64,000 bases of DNA, taken from Cylindrospermum sp. NIES-4074. Lineage in GTDB: Bacteria; Cyanobacteriota; Cyanobacteriia; Cyanobacteriales; Nostocaceae. The position numbers and the translations under genes are program-made. Positions 18,216 to 27,644 of this stretch are shown here, piece after piece; the stretch's first letter is position 1; each line of letters starts with the position of its first letter. The notes under the pieces are model-generated. The model was not told the origin of the DNA and did no database searches. It worked only from the letters and a program-made list of their open reading frames with translations. The DNA is taken from the NCBI GenBank assembly GCA_003994795.1, contig AP018270.1, forward strand, positions 275,940-339,939, given 5' to 3'.

Positions 18216-21200
18216 ATGAGCAATATAAATAATTCTTTATCTAACCAAAAACAAGAGCTACTTAAACTACTGCTTCAGAAAAAAGGTATAAATTTAACCA
18301 AGGACACAATTAAGCGGCGATCGCCATCTCAGCTTGTGCCTCTTTCATTTGCACAGGCTAGACTCTGGTTCCTGTCCCAACTGGAGGGAGGAAGTACCAG
18401 TTATAATCTACCCTTTACTGTCCTTCTGAAGGGAAACCTCAATCTAGACGCCCTTAAACGAGCAATTGCGGAAATTATACAGCGTCACGAAGTCTTGCGT
18501 ACCCGTTTTCAGGTGGAAAATAGTACCCCTATCCAGATAATTGACGCTGCAATCAGTCCAACTTGGTCAGTAGTAGATTTACAGGAGTTACCAGCAGATG
18601 AACAGCTAATTACCGCACAACAGTTGGTCAACTTAGAAATTACCAGACCTTTTGACCTTGCTAACGGGCCGTTGGTGCGATCGCATTTATGGCAAATGAG
18701 CCAACAGTCCCAGGTGCTACTAATTAATATGCACCACATCGTCTCCGATGGTTGGTCAACGGGAATATTGATCCAAGAGTTATCCACACTTTATCAAGCC
18801 GTACTCTCAGGAACACCCAACCCCTTACCAGAATTACCCATCCAGTATGGTGATTTCGCAATTTGGCAACGACAGTGGTTAACTGGTGCAGTTCTGGAAA
18901 AGCAGCTTTCTTACTGGAAGCAACAGTTAGCGGGTGCTACACCTTTGTTAAAACTACCCACAGACCGACCTCGACCCCCAGTTCAAAGTTTCCGGGGTGG
19001 TTTTTTAGCAGTTCCTCTCGACTCGGACTTGAGTGAAAAGCTAAAAACCCTGAGCCAAAAGTCAGGAACTACGCTGTTTATGACCATGTTTGCGGCTTTT
19101 GTAACTTTACTAAGCCGTTACACAGGTCAGGATGATATTCTCGTCGGTGCCCCCTTTGCCAACCGCAACCGCACAGAAACAGAGCCGCTAATCGGCTTTT
19201 TTGTCAATACAGTTGTGTTGCGGACTGATTTAACAGGAAATCCTAGTTTTTCCGATTTACTAAGTCAAGTAAAAAAAGTGGCAACAGATGCCCAAGCTCA
19301 TCAGGATGTGCCTTTTGAGCAGGTGGTCTCTGCCTTGCTACCAGAACGAAATCTCAGCTATTCTCCTCTGTTCCAAGTGATGTTTGACTTACAGCATTCA
19401 TCATCTATAGGGCAATTAGAATTGCCAGGTGTTGTCACCACTCCTTTACCAATAGAGATTGTGATTTCTAAGTTCGATTTATCCCTGGGAATCGAGGAGA
19501 GGTCAGAAGAATTGGTAAGTTGTTTTGAATATAGCAGCGATTTATTTGATACTGATACCATTGTCAGGATGGCGGGTCATTTCCAGACTTTGTTAACAGC
19601 AATTGTGGCTAATCCCGACCAAGCAATCGGTAAATTACCTCTATTAACAGAAAAAGAGCAGCATCAACTGTTAGTAGGATGGAATCAGACTCATAGTGAT
19701 TACTCTGAGAATAAATGTATCCATCAGTTATTTGAGGAACAGGTACAACGTTCTCCTGATGCGATTGCGTTAAGCGCACGCTTCGCGAACGCCCTAAAAT
19801 GGTTCGATGAGCAACTAACCTACCAGCAGTTGAACGCCAAAGCCAATCAACTGGCGCATTATTTACAAACTCTGGGTGTGGGGCCAGAGGTATTGGTGGG
19901 GATTTATTTAGAGCGATCGCTTTTAACTGTAATAGCATTATTGGCAATCCTCAAAGCAGGTGGTGCATATCTGCCTCTAGACCCTAACTATCCACAAGAG
20001 CGTTTGGCAAATATTTTAGATGATGCTCAGGTTTCAGTGCTACTGACTCAGAAAAAATTCCTGGAGTTTTTGCCAGAACTGGAAGCAAAAATTGGCGTTA
20101 CTGAATTAGGATATGAAGAACTCACGCAAAGGCGAGGCAGCGCGGTCTTCTCCCAAGGGGAGACGCCAAGGGCGAAGGGGGTTTCCACGCCACGTGCTTC
20201 AAGTCGGCAGAGCCGCCCAACGCAGTGGCTCCCCATGAGCGACTGCCGTCGCAAAGGCGCAAAGGTAGAAAGAAGAGTTCATCCGCCATTTCCGCAAGTC
20301 CCAGAAATTCTCGTGTTAGATGCAGACTTCCAAGTTATTTCTGCTCAAAGTGAAGAAAATCCAGTTAGTGATGTAACACCAGAAAACTTGGCTTATGTAA
20401 TTTATACATCTGGTTCTACTGGCAAACCTAAAGGGGTAATGATTTCTCATCAGAGTTTAGTTAACCACGGCAAAGCAATGATTGCAGAATATGGTATTAC
20501 CAGCCATGACCGAGTTCTCCAATTTGCTTCCTTCAGCTTTGATGTTGCAGCTGAAGAAATTTTCCCCACTTGGTTAAGCGGTGCAACTTTGGTAATGCGA
20601 CCGGCAGAGATGTTTACTTCCTTTGCAGAGTTCGCCCAATTTTTAGAAGCAGAAAATGTGACGGTTGTGAATCTACCAACACCATATTGGCAAGAGTGGG
20701 TTTTAGAATTATCTCAAGGGAAATCAACTATTCCCCAAAGTCTGCGTTTGGTAGTAACTGGTAGTGAGCAAGTTTTACCGGAACGGTTGGCTTTATGGCA
20801 GCAATTGGTTAATGATAGTGTGATGTGGGTTAATGCCTATGGCATCACTGAAACTACTATCACAGCTACGGTTTATCAACCTATAATTAGCTCTAACTTA
20901 GCAACAACCAATTCGGTTTCTATTGGTCGCCCTATTGCCAATACACAAATTTATATTTTAGATCATCATCTGCAACCATTACCGATTGGAGTTCCTGGAG
21001 AACTACATATTGGGGGTGCTGGTTTAGCTAGAGGATATCTCAACCGTCCAGAATTAACCGCCGAGAAATTTATTCAACATTCACAATTTAATCGACTCTA
21101 TAAAACTGGAGACTTGGCGCGTTATTTACCAGATGGAAATATTGAGTTTCTGGGGCGGATTGATCATCAAGTCAAAATTAGGGGTTTTCGCATTGAAATT

Positions 21201-22934
21201 GGGGAAATTGAAGCGCTGTTAGCAGAACATCCTCAAGTAAGAGCATCTGCGGTGATTGTGCGAGAAGACAACCCAGGTAATAAACAATTAGTAGCTTATA
21301 TCGTTCCCCAAAAGCAATCTAATATCCAGACCGAATTACGCAGCTTCCTTAAACAGAAATTACCTAATTACATGATACCTGCTTTTTTTGTAATTTGGGA
21401 ATCACTGCCTCTAACAAATAGTGGGAAAGTAGACCGCCGCGCTTTATTAGCCAGTGGAGACGTTACATCTAATATTGCTACAGAAAACTTTGTTTTACCT
21501 CATACTCCTATACAAGAGATTGTGGCAGGTATTTGGCGGGATGTCTTGAAGCTAGAACAAGTAGGCATTCACGATAACTTTTTTGAACTGGGCGGACATT
21601 CTCTCGCAACTATTCAAGTTATATCTCGGTTGCGGGAAGCTTTCGAGATAGATTTGCCAGTGCGCTATTTGTTTGAGGAACCTACGGTAGCTGCTTTAGC
21701 AAATGCGCTCACCTCTATACTGCAAACAGAGACTTCCGTTATTGGCACCAAAACAGAGGATGATTTCCTCTCAGATACTATCCTAGACCCAACTATTCAA
21801 CCGCAAACTCTATATTTTGAATATTCCAACGAACCGAAGAATATATTTTTAACTGGTGCCACGGGTTTTTTAGGAGCTTATTTACTTGATGAACTCCTAA
21901 AGCAAACGGCGGCGAATATTTATTGTTTGATCCTAGCTGCCAATGTGACACAAGCAATGCAGAAACTCCAAAGTAAGCTGGAAGCCTGCGGAATTTGGGA
22001 TGAAAGCAAAAGTAAGAGAATTATGCCGATTATCGGGGATTTATCTCAAAATCTTTTGGGTCTTTCTCCATCTCAGTTTCGTTTTTTAGCTGGTGAGATA
22101 GATGTAATTTATCATAATGGTGCATCGATCAATACAATTTTTCCTTATGAAATCCTTAAAGGTGCTAATGTTTTAGGTACTCAGGAAGTTTTGAGATTAG
22201 CAAGTGAAATTAAGGTAAAATCTGTACATTATATTTCCACTACATCAGTTTTTTCGGCTCCAGCCTATTCTGGCAAGATAGTTAAGGAATCAGACCCTCT
22301 TGATCACGGAAAAGGTATGAAGAATGGCTATTGCCAAAGTAAATGGGTAGCAGAAAAGTTAGTGATGCAAGCGCGTGACCGAGGAATTCCTGCTTCCATT
22401 TATAGATTAGCCAGGATATCAGGACACAGCCAAACTGGTGTGTGTAATCAAAATGACTTGTTTTGTAGATTAATTAAAGGCTGTATTCAATTAGGAATCG
22501 CACCCAATATAGATGCTGCGGTAGACAATATTACCCCTGTTGATTATGTCAGCAGGGCAATTGTGCATCTATCGCACCAAAAGGAATCTTTGGGTAAAGC
22601 ATTTCACTTGCTCAATCCTGACCCCACGCCGATGAACGACTTATTTAACTGGATTCGGAGTTTGGGATATCGATTAGAGCAGGTATCAGTTGAAAAATGG
22701 CGATCGCATCTTACATCTATTGAGCAATCCTCAGACAATGTTCTCCAGCCACTGATACCGCTTTATACAGACAATTCCCTTGAGTTTGTTCCTGAACCAG
22801 AGTTCGACTGTCAGAATACCTACCAAAAATTAGCAAACGCAGATATTGTTTTTCCGACGATTGATCAAAAACTACTAGATATTTATTTTTCCTATTTCAT
22901 CAATAGTGGCTTTTTAGATCGCCGGGAAAATTGA
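18216..22934 (+). CDS. Nonribosomal peptide synthetase C-A-PCP with terminal thioester reductase
   Basis: A 1572-residue terminating module. Condensation about 45-480 (HHIVSDG), adenylation about 498-1100 (TSGSTGKPKG near 729), carrier about 1105-1175 (LGGHSLATIQ). A thioester reductase follows from about 1205, with NADPH motif TGATGFLG and the catalytic tyrosine and lysine in YCQSK. Specificity residues read D-V-E-N-V-T-A-I-T, which I cannot assign. In spumigin-type relatives the reductase-linked module loads arginine and releases argininal, so a basic residue is one hypothesis. Reductive release would give an aldehyde or alcohol, the usual warhead of this inhibitor family. A GC-rich repeat is inserted in frame inside the adenylation domain (20124-20280), and a smaller insertion adds SARFANALKWF near residue 520. 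Whether the domain remains active is uncertain. Confidence 0.85.
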   Translation: MSNINNSLSNQKQELLKLLLQKKGINLTKDTIKRRSPSQLVPLSFAQARLWFLSQLEGGSTSYNLPFTVLLKGNLNLDALKRAIAEIIQRHEVLRTRFQVENSTPIQIIDAAISPTWSVVDLQELPADEQLITAQQLVNLEITRPFDLANGPLVRSHLWQMSQQSQVLLINMHHIVSDGWSTGILIQELSTLYQAVLSGTPNPLPELPIQYGDFAIWQRQWLTGAVLEKQLSYWKQQLAGATPLLKLPTDRPRPPVQSFRGGFLAVPLDSDLSEKLKTLSQKSGTTLFMTMFAAFVTLLSRYTGQDDILVGAPFANRNRTETEPLIGFFVNTVVLRTDLTGNPSFSDLLSQVKKVATDAQAHQDVPFEQVVSALLPERNLSYSPLFQVMFDLQHSSSIGQLELPGVVTTPLPIEIVISKFDLSLGIEERSEELVSCFEYSSDLFDTDTIVRMAGHFQTLLTAIVANPDQAIGKLPLLTEKEQHQLLVGWNQTHSDYSENKCIHQLFEEQVQRSPDAIALSARFANALKWFDEQLTYQQLNAKANQLAHYLQTLGVGPEVLVGIYLERSLLTVIALLAILKAGGAYLPLDPNYPQERLANILDDAQVSVLLTQKKFLEFLPELEAKIGVTELGYEELTQRRGSAVFSQGETPRAKGVSTPRASSRQSRPTQWLPMSDCRRKGAKVERRVHPPFPQVPEILVLDADFQVISAQSEENPVSDVTPENLAYVIYTSGSTGKPKGVMISHQSLVNHGKAMIAEYGITSHDRVLQFASFSFDVAAEEIFPTWLSGATLVMRPAEMFTSFAEFAQFLEAENVTVVNLPTPYWQEWVLELSQGKSTIPQSLRLVVTGSEQVLPERLALWQQLVNDSVMWVNAYGITETTITATVYQPIISSNLATTNSVSIGRPIANTQIYILDHHLQPLPIGVPGELHIGGAGLARGYLNRPELTAEKFIQHSQFNRLYKTGDLARYLPDGNIEFLGRIDHQVKIRGFRIEIGEIEALLAEHPQVRASAVIVREDNPGNKQLVAYIVPQKQSNIQTELRSFLKQKLPNYMIPAFFVIWESLPLTNSGKVDRRALLASGDVTSNIATENFVLPHTPIQEIVAGIWRDVLKLEQVGIHDNFFELGGHSLATIQVISRLREAFEIDLPVRYLFEEPTVAALANALTSILQTETSVIGTKTEDDFLSDTILDPTIQPQTLYFEYSNEPKNIFLTGATGFLGAYLLDELLKQTAANIYCLILAANVTQAMQKLQSKLEACGIWDESKSKRIMPIIGDLSQNLLGLSPSQFRFLAGEIDVIYHNGASINTIFPYEILKGANVLGTQEVLRLASEIKVKSVHYISTTSVFSAPAYSGKIVKESDPLDHGKGMKNGYCQSKWVAEKLVMQARDRGIPASIYRLARISGHSQTGVCNQNDLFCRLIKGCIQLGIAPNIDAAVDNITPVDYVSRAIVHLSHQKESLGKAFHLLNPDPTPMNDLFNWIRSLGYRLEQVSVEKWRSHLTSIEQSSDNVLQPLIPLYTDNSLEFVPEPEFDCQNTYQKLANADIVFPTIDQKLLDIYFSYFINSGFLDRREN
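20124..20280. repeat. GC-rich dispersed repeat inserted in frame within an adenylation domain
   Basis: A block rich in motifs such as GGTCTTCTCCCAAGGGGAGACGCC and CCATGAGCGACTGCCGTCGC, familiar as Nostoc interspersed repeats, sits between the second and third core motifs of the adenylation domain. It is translated as about 50 residues rich in Arg, Ser and Pro that the other adenylation domains in this window lack. Its length keeps the reading frame. Confidence 0.7.
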
Positions 22935-22948
22935 GCGTGTGCCGCATC

Positions 22949-23426
22949 AAGGGGTAAAGTTACAGCAATTTGAGATCAAACACGCCACAAAGATCGTAAA
23001 CTTTAAAAATGTAAAAAAAGAAGATTATTGAGAAATGGCAGCATATTCCATTGACTTGCGAAAGAAGATATTAAGTGCGTGGCAAAACCAAGAAGGTACG
23101 CAGAGAGAGTTAGCGGAAAGATTTAAAGTTAGTTTATCATTTATCCGTGACTTTTTGCGTCGGTATCGAGAGACGGGGGAGATAACTGCCAGATCCCAAG
23201 GAGGAGATCGGCGCTCAAAGCTTAAAGATAAAGAGCAAGAATTATTAAAGATAATGGTGACAGAGCAAAATGATCTATATTTGCGAGAAATTCAAGCAGC
23301 AATCAAAGAGCGCGCATGTACTGATGAAAATGCGCTAAATTGGTTTCATCATTGTGGTCTATTTTTTGACCCTATTAGAAAGCTATTCCTGTAGTGGGTT
23401 TGATCGCAAACTGCTGTAAAACCCTT
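22949..23426. mobile_element. Internally deleted IS630-type element
   Basis: The ends form an imperfect inverted pair. Left about 22949-22982 reads AAGGGGTAAAGTTACAGCA then GATCAAAC; right 23398-23426 is its near reverse complement (GTTTGATC, then CTGCTGTAAAACCCTT). Between them lies only the N-terminal part of a transposase. The element sits 15 bases after the reductase synthetase stop. Confidence 0.65.
23035..23394 (+). pseudogene. IS630-family transposase, N-terminal helix-turn-helix part only
   Basis: About 119 residues. MAAYSIDLRKKILSAWQNQ and the following QRELAERFKVSLSFIRDFLRR are the typical first helix-turn-helix of IS630/Tc1-type transposases of cyanobacteria. After about residue 92 the sequence no longer looks like the family and the DDE catalytic domain is missing. 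It can at most bind DNA ends. It is contained within the deleted element at 22949-23426. Confidence 0.75.
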
Positions 23427-23549
23427 GTGCAGCTTGGGCTGAAACCTAAATTCGGTTGATGTCTAATCAAAATAGTCATTAGGTTAATGACTTATGAGTT
23501 TGCTTACATCAAGCTTGAGATAAGACGTATATTCGACATGAGTTAAACC

Positions 23550-23927
23550 ATGCCCTTGCAGGAGCGCTCAATTAGATTTCATATCTGTCTTACACCTGAA
23601 GAAAAAGAACAGGTGCGGCGAATGGCAGATGAAAACAATCTGAGTATGGCAGAACTGTTCCGTGCCAAGACTCTGAGAAATCGTCTGCCCCGGCGTGTAA
23701 CCAAGGTAGCAGGTAAAACTTACTGGGAATTAGGACAAATTGGCAACAACCTCAACCAACTGACCAAGGCAATCAATACATCAGTACTAATGGGAGAACC
23801 AGTTGTTGTAGATAGGGCATTGTTAGAACAGCTTAGAGATATAGTCAAGCAAGTGCGACGAGAGATTACCGAAATCGATTTAATTACCGACTTACAAGAC
23901 GAAGCGTCAGAAACACCACGACTTTAG
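23550..23927 (+). CDS. MobC-like mobilization (relaxosome accessory) protein
   Basis: A 125-residue protein with an N-terminal ribbon-helix-helix-like segment (SIRFHICLTPEEKEQVRRMA). A middle part carries the MobC signature LGQIGNNLNQLTKAIN followed by a helical region. MobC proteins bind the origin of transfer and help the relaxase open it. The relaxase gene starts 70 bases downstream, the usual mobC-relaxase order of mobilizable plasmids. The 23428-23549 stretch or the gap to the relaxase would be the place to look for oriT; I could not identify a nick site. Confidence 0.75.
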   Translation: MPLQERSIRFHICLTPEEKEQVRRMADENNLSMAELFRAKTLRNRLPRRVTKVAGKTYWELGQIGNNLNQLTKAINTSVLMGEPVVVDRALLEQLRDIVKQVRREITEIDLITDLQDEASETPRL

Positions 23928-24279
23928 CCGGGGGCTTGAAAAAGCCTTAATCTGACCAGACTAAGTACCTTGAGGTTTCCGCTGCGCGAGGAATTTGATG
24001 ATTGGTAAGCAGGTCAAAGGCAAAAGTTTTCGAGGACTACTAAACTACCTCTTTGGCAAAGAGGGAGCTAAACAAATTGGTGGGAACATGGAAGGAACCA
24101 ACCCACGAGAACTGGCAGCTGAGTTCCGTTTTTCCAGGCAACTAAACCCAAAGGTGAGTAGGGCTGTTTACCACGCTTCCCTCAGCTTGCCCCACAATGA
24201 GAGTTTGGATGATGATACCTGGCATGAAATTGCCCAAAAATATCTGCAAGCAATGGGTTTTGGCATGAATCAATATATA

Positions 24280-25951
24280 GGGCTTGCTGAATAAAGCCAA
24301 AAGCTAGATAAATAAAGAGCTTGAGGGTTAGAAAAGAGGAACGAGGTGGAAGGAAAAAGGGTAAAATAAGTAAAAACCCTTGCATTAAGGTGCATCAAAA
24401 TGTATCGAAAAGAGCAGAAACAAGACACGCCACCAGAAGAATTTGAACTACCCTTTGGGGGAAAACTAGCAGCCGATAACCGCTGGGTGATGTTAGCGGA
24501 AATAATACCTTGGTCAGAATTTGAGGCAGAATACGCAGCCATATTTACAGAAGAAACAGGCGCGCCAGCGAAAACATTTAGAATGGCATTAGGAGCATTA
24601 ATAATCAAAGAAAAACTAGGAATAAGTGATAGAGAAATAGTGGAGCAAATAAGAGAGAATCCCTATCTGCAATACTTTATAGGAATGTCAGCCTATAGTA
24701 ATAATTCCCCATTTGACTCATCAATGATGGTTCATTTTCGAGAAAGAATAGATATGAACTTAGTCAACAAATTGAATCAAGAAATAGTCAAAAAGGCGTT
24801 AGAAAGTCAAGAGGAGGCAGAAGTAAAATCAAAAAAGTCAGAGGTCGAGGATTCAAAAAGTGAGGCGACTAATCGAGGGAAATTAATATTAGATGCAAGT
24901 TGTGCGCCATCAGATATAAGTTATCCCACAGATTTAGGATTATTAAATCAAGCGAGAAAGCAGACAGAAATAATTATAGATACATTATATAACTCCCTCT
25001 TGGGAAAAACAAATAACAAACCAAGAACCTATAGAAAAAGAGCGAGAAAGAATTATTTGGCAGTAGCCAGAAGAAGAAGACCAACAGTTAAACAAAGAAG
25101 AGAAGCAATTAAAAAGCAACTACAATACATCAAAAGAAATTTAGCGCACATTCAGCAACTAATAGATTCAGATGCGTCACTATTAAAACTGAGCAACAGA
25201 CAATATAAAATGTTGTTAGTAGTCACAGAAGTATATCGTCAACAATTATGGTTATATGAAAATAAAAACCGGAGTATAGAAGATAGGATTGTGAGTTTAA
25301 GTCAACCGCATATTCGTCCCATAGTTCGTGGCAAAGCAGCTAAAAACACAGAGTTTGGGGCCAAGTTTTCCGCCAGTTGCTTTGATGGCTATGTATTTTT
25401 AGACCACATCAGTTGGAATAATTTTAATGAATCAGGGGACTTAAAATCACAAGTAGAAGCCTATAAAAATTACACTGGATATTATCCTGAATCAGTTCAT
25501 GTTGATAAGATTTATCGCACAAGGGAAAATAGAGCTTGGTGTCAAGACAGAGGAATTAGAATCAGTGGTCCGCCATTAGGAAGACCACCCAAAAATGTTA
25601 GTAAAGAAAATAAGAAACAAGCTGCTGATGATGAAAGAATTCGTAACTGTATTGAGGGCAAATTTGGACAAGGTAAACGAAGATTTAGCCTGGGTAGAAT
25701 CATGGCTAAACTGCCTCATACTTCTTTAACTTCTATTGCTATTTCTTTTTTAGTTATGAATCTTTCTACCTTGTTATCACGGCTTTTTTGGGGATTTTTG
25801 TGTCATTTTTTCAGAACAACGTCTTTTTTTCGCTCTCGTATTAACGAAAGTTATCGTTCAGGGAATTCATCCAATAAAAACTTATTTTTTACTCTGTCTG
25901 ACTATTTTGTTAATTCTTCTCTTTCCTTTTCTTGACTTTTTCAGCAAGCCC
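24280..25951 (+). mobile_element. IS5-like insertion sequence in the relaxase gene
   Basis: Terminal inverted repeats GGGCTTGCTGAA (left) and TTCAGCAAGCCC (right) bound 1672 bases. TATATA occurs on both sides (24274-24279 and 25952-25957). Only a 6-base duplication restores the relaxase frame, so TATATA is the likely target duplication, although the AT repeat leaves some ambiguity. Confidence 0.8.
24400..25935 (+). CDS. Transposase, IS5/IS1182-like (DUF772 plus DDE domain)
   Basis: A 511-residue transposase. The N-terminal RWVMLAEIIPWSEFEAEYA and FRMALGALIIKEKLGISDRE segments are typical of the DUF772 region. A lysine-rich linker (about 130-250) precedes the DDE core. In the core, ILDASCAPSDISYP holds the first aspartate, VHVDKIYRTRENR the second, and the C-terminal IRNCIEGKFGQGKR the glutamate. 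All core residues seem present, so the element may be active. It is carried by the element interrupting the relaxase and runs in the same direction as the host gene. Confidence 0.8.
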   Translation: MYRKEQKQDTPPEEFELPFGGKLAADNRWVMLAEIIPWSEFEAEYAAIFTEETGAPAKTFRMALGALIIKEKLGISDREIVEQIRENPYLQYFIGMSAYSNNSPFDSSMMVHFRERIDMNLVNKLNQEIVKKALESQEEAEVKSKKSEVEDSKSEATNRGKLILDASCAPSDISYPTDLGLLNQARKQTEIIIDTLYNSLLGKTNNKPRTYRKRARKNYLAVARRRRPTVKQRREAIKKQLQYIKRNLAHIQQLIDSDASLLKLSNRQYKMLLVVTEVYRQQLWLYENKNRSIEDRIVSLSQPHIRPIVRGKAAKNTEFGAKFSASCFDGYVFLDHISWNNFNESGDLKSQVEAYKNYTGYYPESVHVDKIYRTRENRAWCQDRGIRISGPPLGRPPKNVSKENKKQAADDERIRNCIEGKFGQGKRRFSLGRIMAKLPHTSLTSIAISFLVMNLSTLLSRLFWGFLCHFFRTTSFFRSRINESYRSGNSSNKNLFFTLSDYFVNSSLSFS

Positions 25952-26437
25952 TATATAGTGGTGCGTCATGTTGATCGAGAACATGACCATGCACATATTG
26001 TTGCCAGTCGCATTCAATTGGATGGTACTACGGTTTCTGATAGCTGGGATTATCGCAGAAGTGAAGCGGTAATTCGCAAGTTGGAGCAGGAATACAATTT
26101 GCAATCGGTACAACCAAGCTGGGAAAAGGACAATCGCAGTCAAACTACTGGCGAACGTAGGCAGCTTGCCAGAACTGGAGAGGAAAGCGTTAGAGTTAGA
26201 ATTCAGCGATCGCTCGACCAAGCAACCCACGACCACCCCACTATGCCAGAGTTGATAAAGCGATGCCTTCGGCCGGCTTCGCCAACGCAACAACAAGGTA
26301 TTAATGTCTGGGTTGGCTATACTCGCACAGGCAAAGTCAAAGGCATTAGTTACCAACTTGATGGCGTGGCTTTCAGTGGTACGCATCTTGGTAAAGCATA
26401 TACCTTTTCCGGTTTACAAAAGCATCGAGGTGTAAGC

Positions 26438-27644
26438 TAAACCACGTCTACGTTGAGAACCGTAGTTTTTCCTCGTCAGAGTCAAGGTGATTTTTCACCC
26501 ACAAGCGATCGCCAATTTCGAGAGGGATGGAATTAATGTTTTGCTCAAATAAATGAACACGTTCAATCAGTTCAGTGGGAGATTGATAGCATGTGTGATA
26601 AGTGACATCTTCGCGCAACCACTGCCACAGATGTTCAACAGGCATAAAGTCAGGACTGTAACTGGGTAAGGGTTGCAGATTTATCTGTAACATCTCTAGT
26701 GCTTGTTTTACAGATTGTGCCCGATGATAGGGCGCACCATCCCAAATTAGAGTTATCTGGTGGTCAGGCAACTCAGTTCTAAGCTGTTTTAATACATCAA
26801 TAGTATTGAATTGGTCAGCCTTTAGATAAGGGAAAATTTTGACTTTGGCATAATTGTAAACATAGACTCCATAGAAGGAAACCTTGGCTCTTCCAGGGGA
26901 GTTGGAACTAACCCAAAAACGCTCACCTTTAATTGACCAACCATAGCCCTCATCAGTATCCAGATGAATATGTGCCTCGTCGATATAAATCAGTAAATGC
27001 CCATTATGAAGAGCATCATCGAGTAAACCCTTGAGTTTTTCAAGAAATTCAGTGCGGTTTTTGCTGTTGGCTTTGTTTAAAAGTTTACGAGCTTTTTTCC
27101 ATGAAAATCCTAAATTTTTGAGAGTCTTACGTACTGACTCACGACAACACTTGAAATTGAATTGTTTGTCAATCCAAGCCACTAAACGCTTCAATGTCCA
27201 ACGAGGTAAGAATTCTAGATTCTGCTGCTTTTCCTGAGGCGGTGTTGTTGCCAGGGACAAGGCTTTGCGAATCTCCGAACCAACTGCTTTCTCTATCTCT
27301 GGGGAAAAAAGGGGGGATGACCACCTGTATGCTGATACCGCAGTGCTTCCATACCTGAAAGATTGTAACGATGTACCCACTCCATTATTGTCTGAGGGTT
27401 GCGCCCTGTTTCTTTACCTACCTGTGTTGCATTCTTTCCATTACATATCTCATACAGGGCCATGAAACGCTCGCGGCTACGTGCATGATCTGCTTTTAAT
27501 GCTTCTTCTCTCAAGATTGCAGCATTTTGGTTCCAGCGAGCGCAGTCGATTTTGAGCATCCCTGTTTCCTTCTTTGTCACACCTACTTCTTCAGAGTAAT
27601 ATATCTTCTGGTGAAACTCCAGTTCTCAAGATGGATGAGGTTTA
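26438..27644 (-). mobile_element. IS630-family insertion sequence with TA target duplication
   Basis: The ends match as imperfect inverted repeats of about 33 bases: left AACC...TTGAGAAC.G.AGTTT and the reverse complement of the right end. A TA dinucleotide lies at each edge (26438-26439 and 27643-27644), as expected for IS630/Tc1-mariner elements. It separates the relaxase remnant from the helicase gene. Confidence 0.78.
26448..27580 (-). CDS. IS630-family transposase made by a -1 frameshift
   Basis: Two overlapping minus-strand frames form one transposase. The first (27580-27293) has the helix-turn-helix KNATQVGKETGRNPQTIMEW. The second (ending at 26448) carries the DDE triad: IYIDEAHIH, IWDGAPYH, and DFMPVEHLW. 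They overlap at CCCCCCTTTTTTCCCC on the coding strand, a classic slippery run; a -1 shift there joins them into about 370 residues. Such programmed shifting is common in this family, so the element may be functional and not simply broken. The second frame has no good start of its own, which favours frameshift expression. Confidence 0.78.

Larger units (their letters stand above)
23998..26440 (+). pseudogene. Relaxase (MobA/VirD2-like), split by an insertion sequence
   Basis: The N-terminal half (23998-24279) begins with a GKQVKGKSFRGLLNYL leader. The second half (25952-26440) carries the metal-binding H-x-D-x-x-H-x-H motif as RHVDREHDHAH. Both halves are in the same frame. Removing the insertion and one copy of the flanking TATATA restores a continuous reading ...MNQY-IVVRHVD..., so the gene was intact before insertion. 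A dispersed repeat (near 26262-26292) adds RCLRPASPT. The C-terminus stops at 26440, where an IS630 element abuts after GLQKHRGVS, a point where relatives usually continue. The start is ATG 23998; the preceding TTG is not needed. It no longer makes a full relaxase. Confidence 0.8.

Noticed and set aside
2507-22934. Spumigin cluster as an alternative to aeruginosin
   Set aside because: Spumigins use methylproline and have no BacA/BacB-type genes; the AerD/AerE pair points to Choi or a related bicycle. The terminal reductase is shared by both types.
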